Notes: a model not told the origin generated them from the sequence alone. A stretch of DNA of 64,000 nucleotides from Candidatus Defluviilinea gracilis (GCA_016716235.1 JADJWS010000003.1:372001-436000), one strand, 5' to 3'; positions 51,459 through 61,100 are shown, counted from the stretch's first letter. Numbers and translations are program-made.

Positions 51459-52229
51459 ATGTTTACGCCGTTGGAGATCGAAAAACTTTCTGAAGAGTTT
51501 GAGTCGCGCGCGCCGCAAGAGATCATCGACTGGGCGGTGGATGCGTTCTGGCCCCAGGTTGCGCTCAGTTCTTCGTTCCAAACACAATCGGTTCCCCTGT
51601 TGCATATGGTCTCGCAAGCCAAGCGCGATATCCTGGTTTACTTTCTCGATACGGGCTATCACTTTTGGGAGACGTTGACCTTCCGCGAAAAACTCGCCTC
51701 CGAATGGAAACTGAATGTGTTGGACTTGTATCGCGACGCGCGCTGGGATGTGTTCGTGCGAGGACAGGTCCGCACCCTGCCGCTCGAGGACCCAAACTTG
51801 TGTTGCTTCATTCACAAAGTTCAACCCATGCAAAGAGGCATCAAAGATATGCTGGCATGGATCAGCGGCATCCGCCGCGACCAAACCGCCATCCGCGCTC
51901 AGGCGAAGATTCTGGAATTACAGGAAGATGGACTGCTGAAAATTAATCCGCTCTTGAATTGGACGAAGGCGGATGTGAAAAAGTATATGGAAGAACATCG
52001 CCTTCCATCGCATCCATTACTTGAAAAAGGGTATCGGAGCGTGGGATGCTCGCCATGCACGGTTGCGATCGGCTTGAATGACGATGAACGCGCGGGCCGT
52101 TGGCAGGGACGCGGCAAAGTGGAGTGTGGTCTTCACACCGACATGTTCAAGCACAAGGATTTTTCGAAACTGCAGAGCGAATTTCACGTGGATGTTTCGT
52201 CCATGGAGCGAAGGAAAGTGGATCGGTAG
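51459..52229 (+). CDS. cysH: Phosphoadenylyl/adenylyl-sulfate reductase (CysH family, 4Fe-4S type)
   Basis: A 256-residue assimilatory sulfate reductase. The PP-loop part has ALSSSFQTQSVPLLHM and FLDTGYHFWET. Two cysteine pairs, CC at about 115-116 and CSPC at about 197-200, are the 4Fe-4S ligands found in the APS-reducing subgroup, and the C-terminal catalytic ECGLH motif is present (about 222-226). So APS is the likely substrate. It is divergent from the methyltransferase; no other sulfur gene is near. Confidence 0.93.
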   Translation: MFTPLEIEKLSEEFESRAPQEIIDWAVDAFWPQVALSSSFQTQSVPLLHMVSQAKRDILVYFLDTGYHFWETLTFREKLASEWKLNVLDLYRDARWDVFVRGQVRTLPLEDPNLCCFIHKVQPMQRGIKDMLAWISGIRRDQTAIRAQAKILELQEDGLLKINPLLNWTKADVKKYMEEHRLPSHPLLEKGYRSVGCSPCTVAIGLNDDERAGRWQGRGKVECGLHTDMFKHKDFSKLQSEFHVDVSSMERRKVDR

Positions 52230-52267
52230 GTACGTAAACAAGTAGACACGTAAACAGGTAAACACGT
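52229..52267. repeat. GTAAACAG/GTAGACAC octamer array
   Basis: GTAAACAA, GTAGACAC, GTAAACAG, GTAAACAC units directly after the cysH stop, the same unit family as at 8009-8090. Confidence 0.8.
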
Positions 52268-52288
52268 GTGTGCTCCCTAAAAATAATT

Positions 52289-53929
52289 ATGAATATCGAA
52301 CGACGTGAATTATGGCGAGCAACTCATTTGCTCACCCCCGATAAGAGAGAACTGGCGCGTTTCGTGCTGGAGGAGATTCAGCGCGGGAGCGATGTGACGA
52401 AGACCCTGCGAAGTCATCCCCTCGCGGATGGGAGCGGGTATCTCAACAAGTCCATGCTGGTGACGTTGTACAATGAACTCGTCGCGTCCGGCGAAATGGA
52501 CGCGGACACGCGCCTGCTCGAACGACTCCGCATGAAGCCGATGCGCACGCTTTCGGGCGTGACGACGGTGACGGTGTTGACGAAGCCGTATCCCTGCCCC
52601 GCGAAATGTATCTTCTGCCCCACCGATGCGCGGATGCCGAAATCGTATCTGCCTGATGAACCCGGCGCGATGCGGGCGGTGGAACATCAATTCGATCCGT
52701 ACGCGCAAGTGAAGTCGCGCATCACACAGTTGCAGGCGTTGGGACATCCCACCGACAAAATTGAATTATTGATCCTCGGCGGCACGTGGTCATCGTATAA
52801 GCGGGATTATCAGGAGTGGTTCGTCAAGCGATGTTTTGACGCGATGAATGCCGTCGCTCCTGACGAATATCCGATGGAGGAGCAGAGATTAGAGATTAGA
52901 GAATTAGAGAATTCCCATTCCATCAATGAAACTGCAAACCACCGCAACGTGGGGCTGGTCATCGAGACGCGACCGAACGAGATCAACCCCGATGAAATCC
53001 GCTGGCTGCGTCACCTCGGCGTGACGAAGGTTCAGATGGGCGCGCAGAGTTTCGACGACCGCATCCTTGAAATGAACAAGCGCGGACACGACGTACAGCG
53101 CACGCGTGAAGCCACTGCCCTGCTCCGCGCGGCGGGATTCAAGATCGTGTTGCATTGGATGCCCAACTTGCACGGCGCGACTCCCGAATCGGACCGCGAA
53201 GATTTTGCGAAGTTGTGGAACGATTTCTGTCCCGATGAAATAAAAATCTACCCGAATCAGTTGCTTGCAAACGCTGAGTTGTATGAATACTGGCAACGCG
53301 GCGAGTTCACGCCATACACCACGCAAGAGTTGATTGACTTGATCGCGGACATCAAACCGACCATCCCGCGTTATTGCCGCGTCAACCGCGTCATTCGAGA
53401 CATTCCATCTACAAATGTAGTGGAAGGGAATCGCAGAACTAGTTTACGGCAGGATGTTCAGGATGAGTTGAAACGGCGCGGGACGAAATGTCAATGCGTG
53501 AGATGCCGCGAGGTGAAAAGCAAGTCGGTGGATGTCGAGTCGCTGAGACTGGATGATCTCGTCTATCCAGCAGGCGCGGCGGAGGAGCATTTCATCTCGT
53601 ATGTTACGCCTGACGATAAGATCGCGGGATTTGTGAGATTGTCTTTGCCGAAAGAAAGTTCTCCGCAAACTGAGATCAACGATTTGGAAGGCGCGGCATT
53701 GATCCGTGAAGTGCATGTGTATGGACAGTCTCTTCCCGTCGGCGCGGAGAAGGATGGCGCGGCGCAACACGTTGGGCTGGGGACTCGCTTGCTCGAAGAG
53801 GCGGAACGAATCGCAATCGCAAACGGATACAAACGCATGGCGGTCATCTCTGCGGTTGGCACGCGGGGATATTATCTCGGTCGCGGGTTTGAGCGGGGAG
53901 AACTCTATCTGGTGAAAAAACTTGACTAG
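52289..53929 (+). CDS. Elp3-like radical SAM / acetyltransferase (tRNA wobble uridine modification)
   Basis: A 546-residue protein with the two-domain plan of Elp3: a radical SAM domain with the cluster motif PCPAKCIFCP and GLVIETRPNEINPDEIRWLRHLGVTKVQMGAQS (shown in part), the DEIKIYPNQLLANAELYEYW segment, a Zn-like cluster KCQCVRCREV, and a C-terminal GNAT domain (QHVGLGTRLLEEAERIA, YYLGRGFERG). Elp3 carries out 5-carboxymethyl-type modification of U34 in tRNA; single-chain bacterial forms are known in Chloroflexota (Dehalococcoides). Residues about 199-208 come from a repeat array (AGATTAG heptamers). ATG 52289 is chosen over 52268. Confidence 0.92.
   Translation: MNIERRELWRATHLLTPDKRELARFVLEEIQRGSDVTKTLRSHPLADGSGYLNKSMLVTLYNELVASGEMDADTRLLERLRMKPMRTLSGVTTVTVLTKPYPCPAKCIFCPTDARMPKSYLPDEPGAMRAVEHQFDPYAQVKSRITQLQALGHPTDKIELLILGGTWSSYKRDYQEWFVKRCFDAMNAVAPDEYPMEEQRLEIRELENSHSINETANHRNVGLVIETRPNEINPDEIRWLRHLGVTKVQMGAQSFDDRILEMNKRGHDVQRTREATALLRAAGFKIVLHWMPNLHGATPESDREDFAKLWNDFCPDEIKIYPNQLLANAELYEYWQRGEFTPYTTQELIDLIADIKPTIPRYCRVNRVIRDIPSTNVVEGNRRTSLRQDVQDELKRRGTKCQCVRCREVKSKSVDVESLRLDDLVYPAGAAEEHFISYVTPDDKIAGFVRLSLPKESSPQTEINDLEGAALIREVHVYGQSLPVGAEKDGAAQHVGLGTRLLEEAERIAIANGYKRMAVISAVGTRGYYLGRGFERGELYLVKKLD
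52883..52914. repeat. AGATTAG repeat array inside the elp3-like gene
   Basis: AGATTAG, AGATTAG, AGAATTAG, AGAATT in tandem, encoding QRLEIRELEN in the radical SAM domain just before VIETRPN. It is in frame. Confidence 0.7.
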
Positions 53930-53962
53930 GCTGAATCAGCCGTCCCTGCGAAAGAGGCGAGA

Positions 53963-54033
53963 GTCGGACGATAGACGATAGACGATGGACAATAGACCAT
54001 CAACCATTGTCCGCTATCTATCGTCCATCGTCC
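53963..54033. repeat. ACGATAG heptamer fold-back array
   Basis: ACGATAG, ACGATAG, ACGATGG, ACAATAG, then a mirrored CATTGTCC ... ATCGTCCATCGTCC. It can fold into a hairpin of about 30 bp per side, in the gap between elp3 and the J-protein gene. Confidence 0.85.
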
Positions 54034-54073
54034 AAATCTGAATTAGAGTTCTGTTAAACATCCGAACGGATGC

Positions 54074-54108
54074 TTGACTTACATTCGGCGCGGTGTAAAA
54101 ATACAACC
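54074..54108 (+). promoter_or_regulatory. Promoter of the J-protein gene
   Basis: TTGACT (54074-54079), 16 bp, TAAAAA (54096-54101), then seven bases to ATG 54109. There is no ribosome site, so this is another leaderless candidate. Confidence 0.55.
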
Positions 54109-54990
54109 ATGGATTACAAAGACTACTACAAAATTCTCGGCGTGGAGCGCAAAGCCAGCGACGACGACATCCGCAAAGCGTATCGCAAACTGGCGAAACA
54201 GCATCACCCCGATTACAACCCGAACGATAAAAAAGCCGAAGAACGCTTCAAAGAGATCAATGAAGCGTATGAAGTGTTGGGCGATTCTAAAAAACGTTCG
54301 ACGTACGACAGGCTCGGCTCCGATTATTCGCAATGGCAGAGAGGCGGCGGAACGCCGGGTGATTTCAATTGGGGTCAATACGGCGGCACGCGCGTCAATG
54401 TAGATGATCTCAACGATCTGTTCGGCGGGAGCGGCGGAGGCTTCTCCGATTTCTTCCAAACCATTTTTGGGATGGGCGGAAGACAATCGCCGCGCGCGCA
54501 AACCCAGGGTTACCAACAGGAACTGGAGATCACACTTGAAGAGGCGTACAAAGGCGCAACACGCCTGATCGATTCGGATAGCAGAAAAAAACAGGTCCGC
54601 ATCCCGGCGGGCGTGCGCACCGGCTCGAAAGTCCGCGTGGCGGGAGCAGGTCCCAACGGGATGGATTTGTACTTGATCGTGGATGTTCAGGAAGATAAAC
54701 GCTTCGAACGCCGCGGGGACGACTTGCACGCCACAGCGACAACCAGCGTGTTCACCGCCATGCTCGGCGGCGATGCCGATGTGGAAACGTTCGAAGGCAA
54801 GATCAAACTCAACATTCCCGCCGGCACGCAACCTGAGCAGGTCTTTCGCCTGGCTGGGCGGGGAATGCCTCATTTGAAAAATCATGCCGCCAAAGGCGAC
54901 CTGTATGTTCGCTTGAAAGTTCAAATCCCCAAATACCTGAACCCCAAACAACGCGAATTACTCGAAGAAATTTCAAAGATCAAATTCTAA
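54109..54990 (+). CDS. cbpA: CbpA-type DnaJ homologue
   Basis: A 293-residue co-chaperone of DnaK. The J domain (residues 1-70) has the HPD motif at 33-35; a Gly/Phe-rich stretch follows (about 75-135: GGTPGDFNWGQYGG), then two C-terminal substrate domains (ELEITLEEAYKGATRLI; RVAGAGPNGMDLYLIVDV; GDADVETFEGKIKLNIPAG). The cysteine-rich zinc finger of DnaJ is absent, so it is the CbpA/DjlA-like class II type. ATG 54109 is preferred to 54070. Confidence 0.93.
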   Translation: MDYKDYYKILGVERKASDDDIRKAYRKLAKQHHPDYNPNDKKAEERFKEINEAYEVLGDSKKRSTYDRLGSDYSQWQRGGGTPGDFNWGQYGGTRVNVDDLNDLFGGSGGGFSDFFQTIFGMGGRQSPRAQTQGYQQELEITLEEAYKGATRLIDSDSRKKQVRIPAGVRTGSKVRVAGAGPNGMDLYLIVDVQEDKRFERRGDDLHATATTSVFTAMLGGDADVETFEGKIKLNIPAGTQPEQVFRLAGRGMPHLKNHAAKGDLYVRLKVQIPKYLNPKQRELLEEISKIKF

Positions 54991-55094
54991 CGTTGCGCAT
55001 CCTTCGTTCTCGTTAACCTCCATTCAGTTAGACTTAACCACAGGGCAGTACCATCCTTCCGATTCCAATCCCCGTCAACATAGAAAGGGACAAA

Positions 55095-56225
55095 ATGAAA
55101 CGACCTCTATTCGCATTTTTGATTCTGACACTCGCGGCTATGGCGTGCCAACTCCCGGGTCTCTCGCCTCTTCCCCCAGCCGCGCCCGATTCGCCCGCGC
55201 CGGCCGCATCCACGCTTGTGCCGGTCTCCTCCAACCCCATCCCCTTGGACGGCTCGCTGGCATCGTTGTACCAACAGGTCATCCCCGGCGTGGTCGCCAT
55301 TCGCACCGCCACAGGCATGGGCTCCGGTTTTGTGTTCGATAGCGCAGGACACATCGTCACCAACCAGCATGTGATCGACGGGGTCTCCACCGCCGAGATC
55401 GCCTTCTCCTCCGGCTATAAAGCCATCGGAACCGTCATCGGCTTCGATGTGGATGCGGATGTGGCTGTCATCAAAGTCAACGCGCCCGGCGAGGAACTCC
55501 ATCCCCTCCCCATCGGCGATTCGGACGCGCTTTTGGTTGGTCAGCCCGTGGTTGCCATTGGCAATCCCTTCGGCTTGAACGGCACGATGACCCAGGGAAT
55601 CATTTCCGGGCTTGGGCGCACCCAACCCGCGCACGCCGCCCCCGACGGCGGATTTTTCAGCACCGCCGATATCATCCAAACCGACGCGGCGATCAACCCC
55701 GGCAATTCGGGCGGTCCGCTGTTCAACCTCAATGGCGAAGTGATCGGCGTGAATCAATCCATCCGCACAGATAATGTCAACGAGGTGACCGGCAATGCCG
55801 TGAATTCAGGGGTTGCCTTTGCGATTTCGATCAATCTGGTCAAGCGCGTCGCGCCCGCCTTGATCCGCGATGGGAAATTTGAATATCCTTACCTTGGGAT
55901 TTCATCGAACAGCGATTTGGGCTTGGACGAGGTGGAGGCGCTGGGGCTGTCACAATTCACCGGCGCGTACGTTGTCGGCGTGGTGGCTGGCGGACCTGCC
56001 GACCAGGCTGGCATCCGCGCGGGCGATTCGCCGACCAACATCCCCGGTTTGAACGCCGGCGGCGACCTCATCATCGCGTTAGACGGCAACCCCGTCATCA
56101 CTTTTGACGATTTATTGAGTTATCTCATCACGAACAAATCCCCCGGCGATACGATCATCCTCACTGTTCTCCGCGATGGAAAATCTGTGGACGTTCCGGT
56201 AGTTTTGGGAACACGCCCTAGATAA
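55095..56225 (+). CDS. HtrA/Deg-type serine protease, lipoprotein
   Basis: A 376-residue envelope protease for damaged proteins. A lipobox (LAAMAC, Cys18) gives a membrane anchor, followed by a Pro/Ala linker. The protease domain has the triad His92 (TNQHVIDG), Asp122 (DADVAVIKV) and Ser205 (NPGNSGGPL). One PDZ domain at the C-terminus (YLGISSNSDLG ... VAGGPADQAGIRAGD ... NKSPGDTIILTVLRDG). A single PDZ is usual for the DegS/HtrA-like forms of Chloroflexota. AAAGGGAC before ATG 55095 is the ribosome site. Confidence 0.93.
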   Translation: MKRPLFAFLILTLAAMACQLPGLSPLPPAAPDSPAPAASTLVPVSSNPIPLDGSLASLYQQVIPGVVAIRTATGMGSGFVFDSAGHIVTNQHVIDGVSTAEIAFSSGYKAIGTVIGFDVDADVAVIKVNAPGEELHPLPIGDSDALLVGQPVVAIGNPFGLNGTMTQGIISGLGRTQPAHAAPDGGFFSTADIIQTDAAINPGNSGGPLFNLNGEVIGVNQSIRTDNVNEVTGNAVNSGVAFAISINLVKRVAPALIRDGKFEYPYLGISSNSDLGLDEVEALGLSQFTGAYVVGVVAGGPADQAGIRAGDSPTNIPGLNAGGDLIIALDGNPVITFDDLLSYLITNKSPGDTIILTVLRDGKSVDVPVVLGTRPR

Positions 56226-56297
56226 AAAGATTGCGCGGCAGTTGAACTGCCGCGCAATCTTTTTGTGAATGGCGCGGCAATTGGACTGCCGCGCCAT
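56226..56297. terminator. Two successive strong hairpins, the first a terminator
   Basis: AAAGATTGCGCGGCAG / CTGCCGCGCAATCTTTTT (56226-56264) is a terminator in plus direction; ATGGCGCGGCA / TGCCGCGCCAT (56269-56297) follows. The shared GCGCGGCA core suggests a duplicated unit. They separate convergent htrA and the sulfite-oxidase-like gene. Confidence 0.85.
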
Positions 56298-56308
56298 CTC
56301 CTATCATT

Positions 56309-56956
56309 TCACCCAAACCGCTCTTCCTTCCAAACATCTGCGCGATTGTGGTAACCCGCCTGTTCCCAAAACCCGCGGCGATCGCGCGGCATGAACTCCA
56401 GCGAGCGGAGCCATTTTGCGCCTTTCCAGAAATACGGCGTTTCCATCTCCTCCCGTCCGGGGAGGAAACCCACCACGCCGCGCAAGGGATAGCCATGATC
56501 GGGCGAGATCGGCTCGCTGTTCAGGTGGGTGGCGAGTAAAAAATTATCCTGCAAAGCGACTTCCAAGGGGATGTTGACCGTGAACCCGTATTCCGCGTGT
56601 TGCATGAGGTGGGTGGCGGTCGGCTTGATCTTGATGAATCCCTGATCTACCAGAGATTTGATCGAGACGCCCTCCCACACGGTATCGAACTTACTCCAGC
56701 GCGTCACGCAGTGAATGTCCATTTGAATTTTGGCGCGCGGCAATTTGTTAAACTCATCCCACGTCCAGCGTTTTTCCTCTTCCACTTCGCCCCAGACATG
56801 GAAGTCCCATGTGGCGGCGTTGAAGCGCGGCACAGGTCCGTAATGCAAGACAGGAAATTTGAACGTGAGCGCCTGACCAGGCGGAAGACGCCCTTCTTGT
56901 TTGATGCGTTCCTCTTCCTTGCGCCGATCGGGTCCTTCAAATGAAAACATGGGCAA
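56309..56956 (-). CDS. Sulfite-oxidase-fold molybdopterin oxidoreductase (YuiH-like)
   Basis: A 215-residue protein with the molybdopterin-binding sulfite oxidase fold: WDFHVWGEVEEEKRWTWDEFNKLPR, the conserved cysteine ligand in DIHCVTRWSKFDTVWEGV (each shown in part), HAEYGFTVNIPLEVAL, HLNSEPISPDHGYPLR and WLRSLEFMPRD. The length suits the short single-domain YuiH group, whose substrates are unknown. No signal peptide is seen and no cytochrome or haem partner adjoins it. Confidence 0.9.
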   Translation of the reverse strand: MPMFSFEGPDRRKEEERIKQEGRLPPGQALTFKFPVLHYGPVPRFNAATWDFHVWGEVEEEKRWTWDEFNKLPRAKIQMDIHCVTRWSKFDTVWEGVSIKSLVDQGFIKIKPTATHLMQHAEYGFTVNIPLEVALQDNFLLATHLNSEPISPDHGYPLRGVVGFLPGREEMETPYFWKGAKWLRSLEFMPRDRRGFWEQAGYHNRADVWKEERFG

Positions 56957-57084
56957 CTCCTTGCGCGATTATATCAAGCCTGACATTGATTAGACTCGGA
57001 GTTGCGAGGTTTCTTACGACAGGGCGGAACGCCCATCCGAAATATACATGGCGCCATCAGTACTATGAGGAATTTGTAAAGTGG

Positions 57085-57113
57085 TTCACTAGACAGGAGT
57101 ACGGGTTTATAAT
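57085..57113 (+). promoter_or_regulatory. Promoter-like element before the sigma-factor gene
   Basis: TTCACT (57085-57090), exactly 17 bp, TATAAT (57108-57113). The gene starts about 95 bases downstream. The 250-base gap around it (56957-57208) has no supported gene. Confidence 0.55.
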
Positions 57114-57208
57114 AGGATTAAGATTTGAAACGGATTTATGATCCCATTTAACCTGTCGTTATCTTTTGTTTCTCCGCTGAAGACCCGGGAAACCGCGGAT
57201 GTGTTCTC

Positions 57209-57763
57209 ATGAACGACGTTGTTTCCCTGCTCAAAGCCGCCCAAAAATTGGACGAAGAAGCGCTCACCGCCATCTTCGACCAATATGCCCCTGCCATTTA
57301 CAAATACACGCTCCGTTTATGTCACGACCCAATTCAAGCGGACAATATCGTCGGCGATGTTTTCGCTCAACTGCTCGAGCAATTCGCCGCGGGGAAAGGT
57401 CCGCGCACGAACTTGCGTTCCTACCTTTATCAGACCGCGTATCACCTCGTGGTGGACCGGTCGCGCGATAACCAGCATACCGCCCCGCTGGAAGTTGCCG
57501 TAGACCGGCTCGACAGAGGGCAACTCACCCCCACCCAGACCCAGATCGAAGAGCGCGTTATGATGGAAGCGTTGATCTCAGCCATGAACTCGGAACTCAC
57601 CGACGACCAGCGGCACGTCATCATCCTGCGGTTCCTGGAAGACTTCAGCCTGAAAGAAACTGCGGATATCGTTGGAAAAGAAGTCAACAACATCAAGGTG
57701 ATTCAAAACCGGGGGATCGCAAAATTGAGAAAAGCGCTTGGTTTGCAACTCGAGGAACTGTAA
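57209..57763 (+). CDS. Sigma-70 family (ECF-like) RNA polymerase sigma factor
   Basis: A 184-residue sigma factor with region 2 (FDQYAPAIYKYTLRLCHDPIQADNIVGDVFAQLL, shown in part) and region 4 (DDQRHVIILRFLEDFSLKETADIVGKEVNNIKVIQNRGIAKL, shown in part) and little between, the ECF layout. ECF factors redirect transcription to envelope-stress or similar genes when freed from an anti-sigma factor. The small gene 57764 starts directly after its stop and may be the residue of such a factor. Confidence 0.92.
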   Translation: MNDVVSLLKAAQKLDEEALTAIFDQYAPAIYKYTLRLCHDPIQADNIVGDVFAQLLEQFAAGKGPRTNLRSYLYQTAYHLVVDRSRDNQHTAPLEVAVDRLDRGQLTPTQTQIEERVMMEALISAMNSELTDDQRHVIILRFLEDFSLKETADIVGKEVNNIKVIQNRGIAKLRKALGLQLEEL

Positions 57764-57970
57764 ATGAGCCTCGAAACCAGAGACGCCGAGATCGCTCGAA
57801 TTTTTGCAAGGCTGAAAGTATCTGAAGCGGGTTATCCGCCCCGCTTGTTTAACGCTCGTCGCGTCGAATTCAGGAAACAAGTCGTAAAAATTTGTTTGGA
57901 ACTGGGGTGTTCGGCCGCATGGATAAGCATGCGGAACAGCCACGGGAACGGCGGCGATCGACCCAGCTGA
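57764..57970 (+). CDS. Short protein after the sigma factor; possible anti-sigma remnant
   Basis: A 68-residue protein starting immediately after the sigma stop (TAAATG). Its first 45 residues (DAEIARIFARLKVSEAGYPPRLFNARRVEF, shown in part) look like the cytoplasmic N-terminus of Chloroflexota proteins that go on into a membrane helix, but here the sequence ends early with SMRNSHGNGGDRPS, with no helix. A truncated anti-sigma factor is the best guess, from memory of similar layouts, and is unproven. Confidence 0.55.
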   Translation: MSLETRDAEIARIFARLKVSEAGYPPRLFNARRVEFRKQVVKICLELGCSAAWISMRNSHGNGGDRPS

Positions 57971-58023
57971 CGCGACCCGCGCCAGCAAAGAAAAACGATT
58001 CCCTTGAAACCCCACAGTAGAGA

Positions 58024-58048
58024 GACACGAAAACGCTCGTGTCTTTTT
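58024..58048 (+). terminator. Intrinsic terminator of the sigma-factor transcript
   Basis: GACACGA, loop AAACGC, TCGTGTC, then TTTTT. It ends the sigma operon before secA. Confidence 0.85.
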
Positions 58049-58096
58049 ATATTTCGCTAATACTCGCGTGCTACGATAACCCGCCGCAGGAAGCAG

Positions 58097-58124
58097 TATA
58101 ATTCCCGTCCGTAAAGGTAACCTA
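58097..58124 (+). promoter_or_regulatory. -10 box and ribosome site of secA
   Basis: TATAAT at 58097-58102 and AAAGGTAACC at about 58113-58122 before ATG 58125. No clear -35. Confidence 0.55.
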
Positions 58125-61100
58125 ATGCTGAAAAGTTTCGTAAAACTATTTGGGGGCGACCCCAATCGCAAGACCATCGAACAATATAGCGGAATCGCAA
58201 ACGAGATCAATTTGCTCGAAGCGCAATTCGAAGCGTTGAGCGACGACGCCCTGCGCGCCAAAACCGACGAGTTCAAAGAGCGGATCGCGCAAAGCCTCGG
58301 AGAGGCGGATGGGCTGACGGAGCGGGAGCAGTTCGAGGCTGGGCAAGACGCGCTGGAAGACATCCTACCCGAGGCGTTTGCGGCAGTGCGCGAAGCCTCC
58401 AAGCGGACCATCGGTTTGCGTCACTACGATGTGCAATTGATCGGCGGGGTTGCCCTGCATCGCGGCTCGATCGCTGAAATGCGCACAGGCGAGGGGAAAA
58501 CGCTCGTTGCCACATTGCCGATCTATCTCAACGCTCTGCTTGGCAAGGGCGTTCACCTCATCACCGTGAATGATTACCTCGCGCGGCGCGATGCGCGTTG
58601 GATGGCTCCGATCTATTCCATGCTTGGGCTTTCGGTGGGCGTGTTGCAAATGGCGGCGGCAACCGAAAACGGGAAAAAAGCATTGCTCGTCGACCTGGAG
58701 CGCGAATCGACGCATGAAGACCAGCATCAATTACAGTTGGTGGAGCGCCGCCTCGCGTATGAAGCGGATATCACCTACGGCACAAACTCGGAATTTGGGT
58801 TTGATTACCTGCGCGACAATATGACCATGCGCCTGAGCGACCGCGTCCAGCGCGGACATTATTTCGCCATTGTCGATGAAGTGGACAATGTGCTGATCGA
58901 CGAAGCGCGCACGCCATTGATCATCTCCGGTCCCGCTTCGGGAAACCTGGAATGGTACGGGAAGATGGCGCAGGTCGTTCGTCAACTGAAGCCCGATGAT
59001 TATGAGGTCAACGAGAAAGACCGCAACGCGCCGTTGACCGAATCGGGGCTGGCGCATGTGGAGCAACTGCTCGGGCAAACACTGACCGATCCCGACCGAC
59101 CCGAAGATATTTCTCCCGAGCAAGCGCGGTTGCTTGGCTATCTCGAACAAGCCATGCGCGCGCAATTTTTGTTCCATCGCAACAAGGAGTATCTCGTGCA
59201 GGGCGGCAAGGTTGTGATCGTGGACGAAAACACCGGGCGGCAAATGCCCGGTCGGCGCTGGAGCGACGGGTTGCATCAAGCCGTGGAAGCCAAAGAGGGC
59301 CTGAAGATCGAGCCTGAAAATGTGACCTATGCCACAGTTACCCTGCAAAATTATTTCCGCATGTACAAGAAACTCGGCGGCATGACCGGCACCGCGCTCA
59401 CCGAAGCCGAAGAGTTCAGCAAGATTTACGAATTGGAAGTTGCGCCGATCCCGCCGAACCTCGAATATCAAGCCTTCGGAAAAGACGCGCCGCTCATCGA
59501 AATTAAAACAAAGGACGACGGCGGCTATTCGTATTCCTACTTTTCGAAGCGCGACGATACCCAGGAAGAGCCGCTCTTCTTCCGTCGCAAAGATTATCCC
59601 GATGTCATCTACAAAACGCTCGAGGCAAAACTTCGCGCCATCGTTCTCGAAGCCATTCGCGAACACGCGCGCGGACGCCCGCTCTTAGTCGGCACCACCT
59701 CGGTGGAATCTTCCGAGCGGCTTTCGTCGCGGCTTAAAGCGGAACCTGTCCGACGGTTGATGCAGATCGCCCTGGCGCGCGAAGCGTGGTTGAAGGCGAA
59801 CAATCGCGAACAAGGCGAGTTCGCCATCCCTGAATTGCAATTCCTCAACGATCCCATCGAAAAAATCACAGCCGATGCCCTGCGGAAATTCATCCAGCCC
59901 CTCGGCGTGACGAACATCAACCCCGAGGACCCGTCGAACATCAACATCCTGCTTGATGTGTTGCGATTGGATTCGTCGGATAGCAACCGACTGAAGTCGG
60001 TGTTACAGGGCGGCATTCCTCATCAGGTGCTTAATGCGCGCAAACACACCGAAGAGTCGCAGGTCATCGCCGGCGCGGGCGCGTTCGGCGCCGTGACCAT
60101 CGCCACCAACATGGCGGGGCGCGGCGTGGACATCAAACTCGGCGGCGAGATCGCCGAAGAGGTGATCTCAGCCGCCAACCGCGTCTTGCGCAAAGCGGGC
60201 TACGAGAACCCCTTCGACATGTCGTTGGAAGAACGCCGCGTTGCCCTGCAACACAGCGACCCTTCCATCTTTGGAATTTACGAAGCCGAGGTCAAACATT
60301 TCCTGCAATACTTCGAAGACATGGAACGCGTGAAAAATCTCGGCGGCTTGCACGTGATCGGCACCGAACGCCACGACGCGCGGCGGATCGACAACCAGTT
60401 GCGCGGTCGCGCCGCGCGCCAGGGCGACCCCGGCTCCTCGCGCTTCTATCTCTCGCTGCAAGACGATCTCATGCGCATTCAGGGCGGCGCGCAAACCAGC
60501 GCCATCATGGATCGCCTGCGCGTGGACGAATCGCTTCCCCTCGAAGTGGGCATGGTCAGCAAACTGATCGAACAATCGCAACACCGCATCGAAGGCGCGA
60601 ACTTCGACGTGCGCAAACACCTGCTCGAATACGACGACGTGCTCAACAAACAACGCGAACAGATCTACCATCAACGCGATCGCATCTTCGAAAAAGAAGA
60701 CCTGAGCGACGATATCGCCACCCTGCTCGAGACCGAAGTGAAGCAACGCGTCGAAATCGGATTGGCTGACGAAGAGGGACCCTGGAAGTTGATGGCTTGG
60801 CTCGAACAAGTGCAACCCGCCTTCATGACCGGCGACCGCCTCTTCCCCAGTTTCGGCTTGTCTCTGCTTCTTCGAGAGTTGTCCGCCACCGACGATCTTC
60901 GACATTCGACCTTAGACTTAATCTCCCGCGCCATCGAAGCCGAGAACGTCCATCATCAACGCGCCATCGAACACCTCATCGACAACGCGGAACAGTCTTT
61001 GCAATCGCAACTTGCCAGCCGCGAAGACACCCTGGACGCATACTTCGAAGGCTTGCGAGACCGCGAAGACGCGGACCGTTTGCGCCCGCAAAAGATGCTC

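Noticed and set aside
56941..57141. Open frame of 66 codons in the gap before the sigma factor
   Set aside because: There is no family likeness or ribosome site, and it runs through the promoter-like element at 57085.
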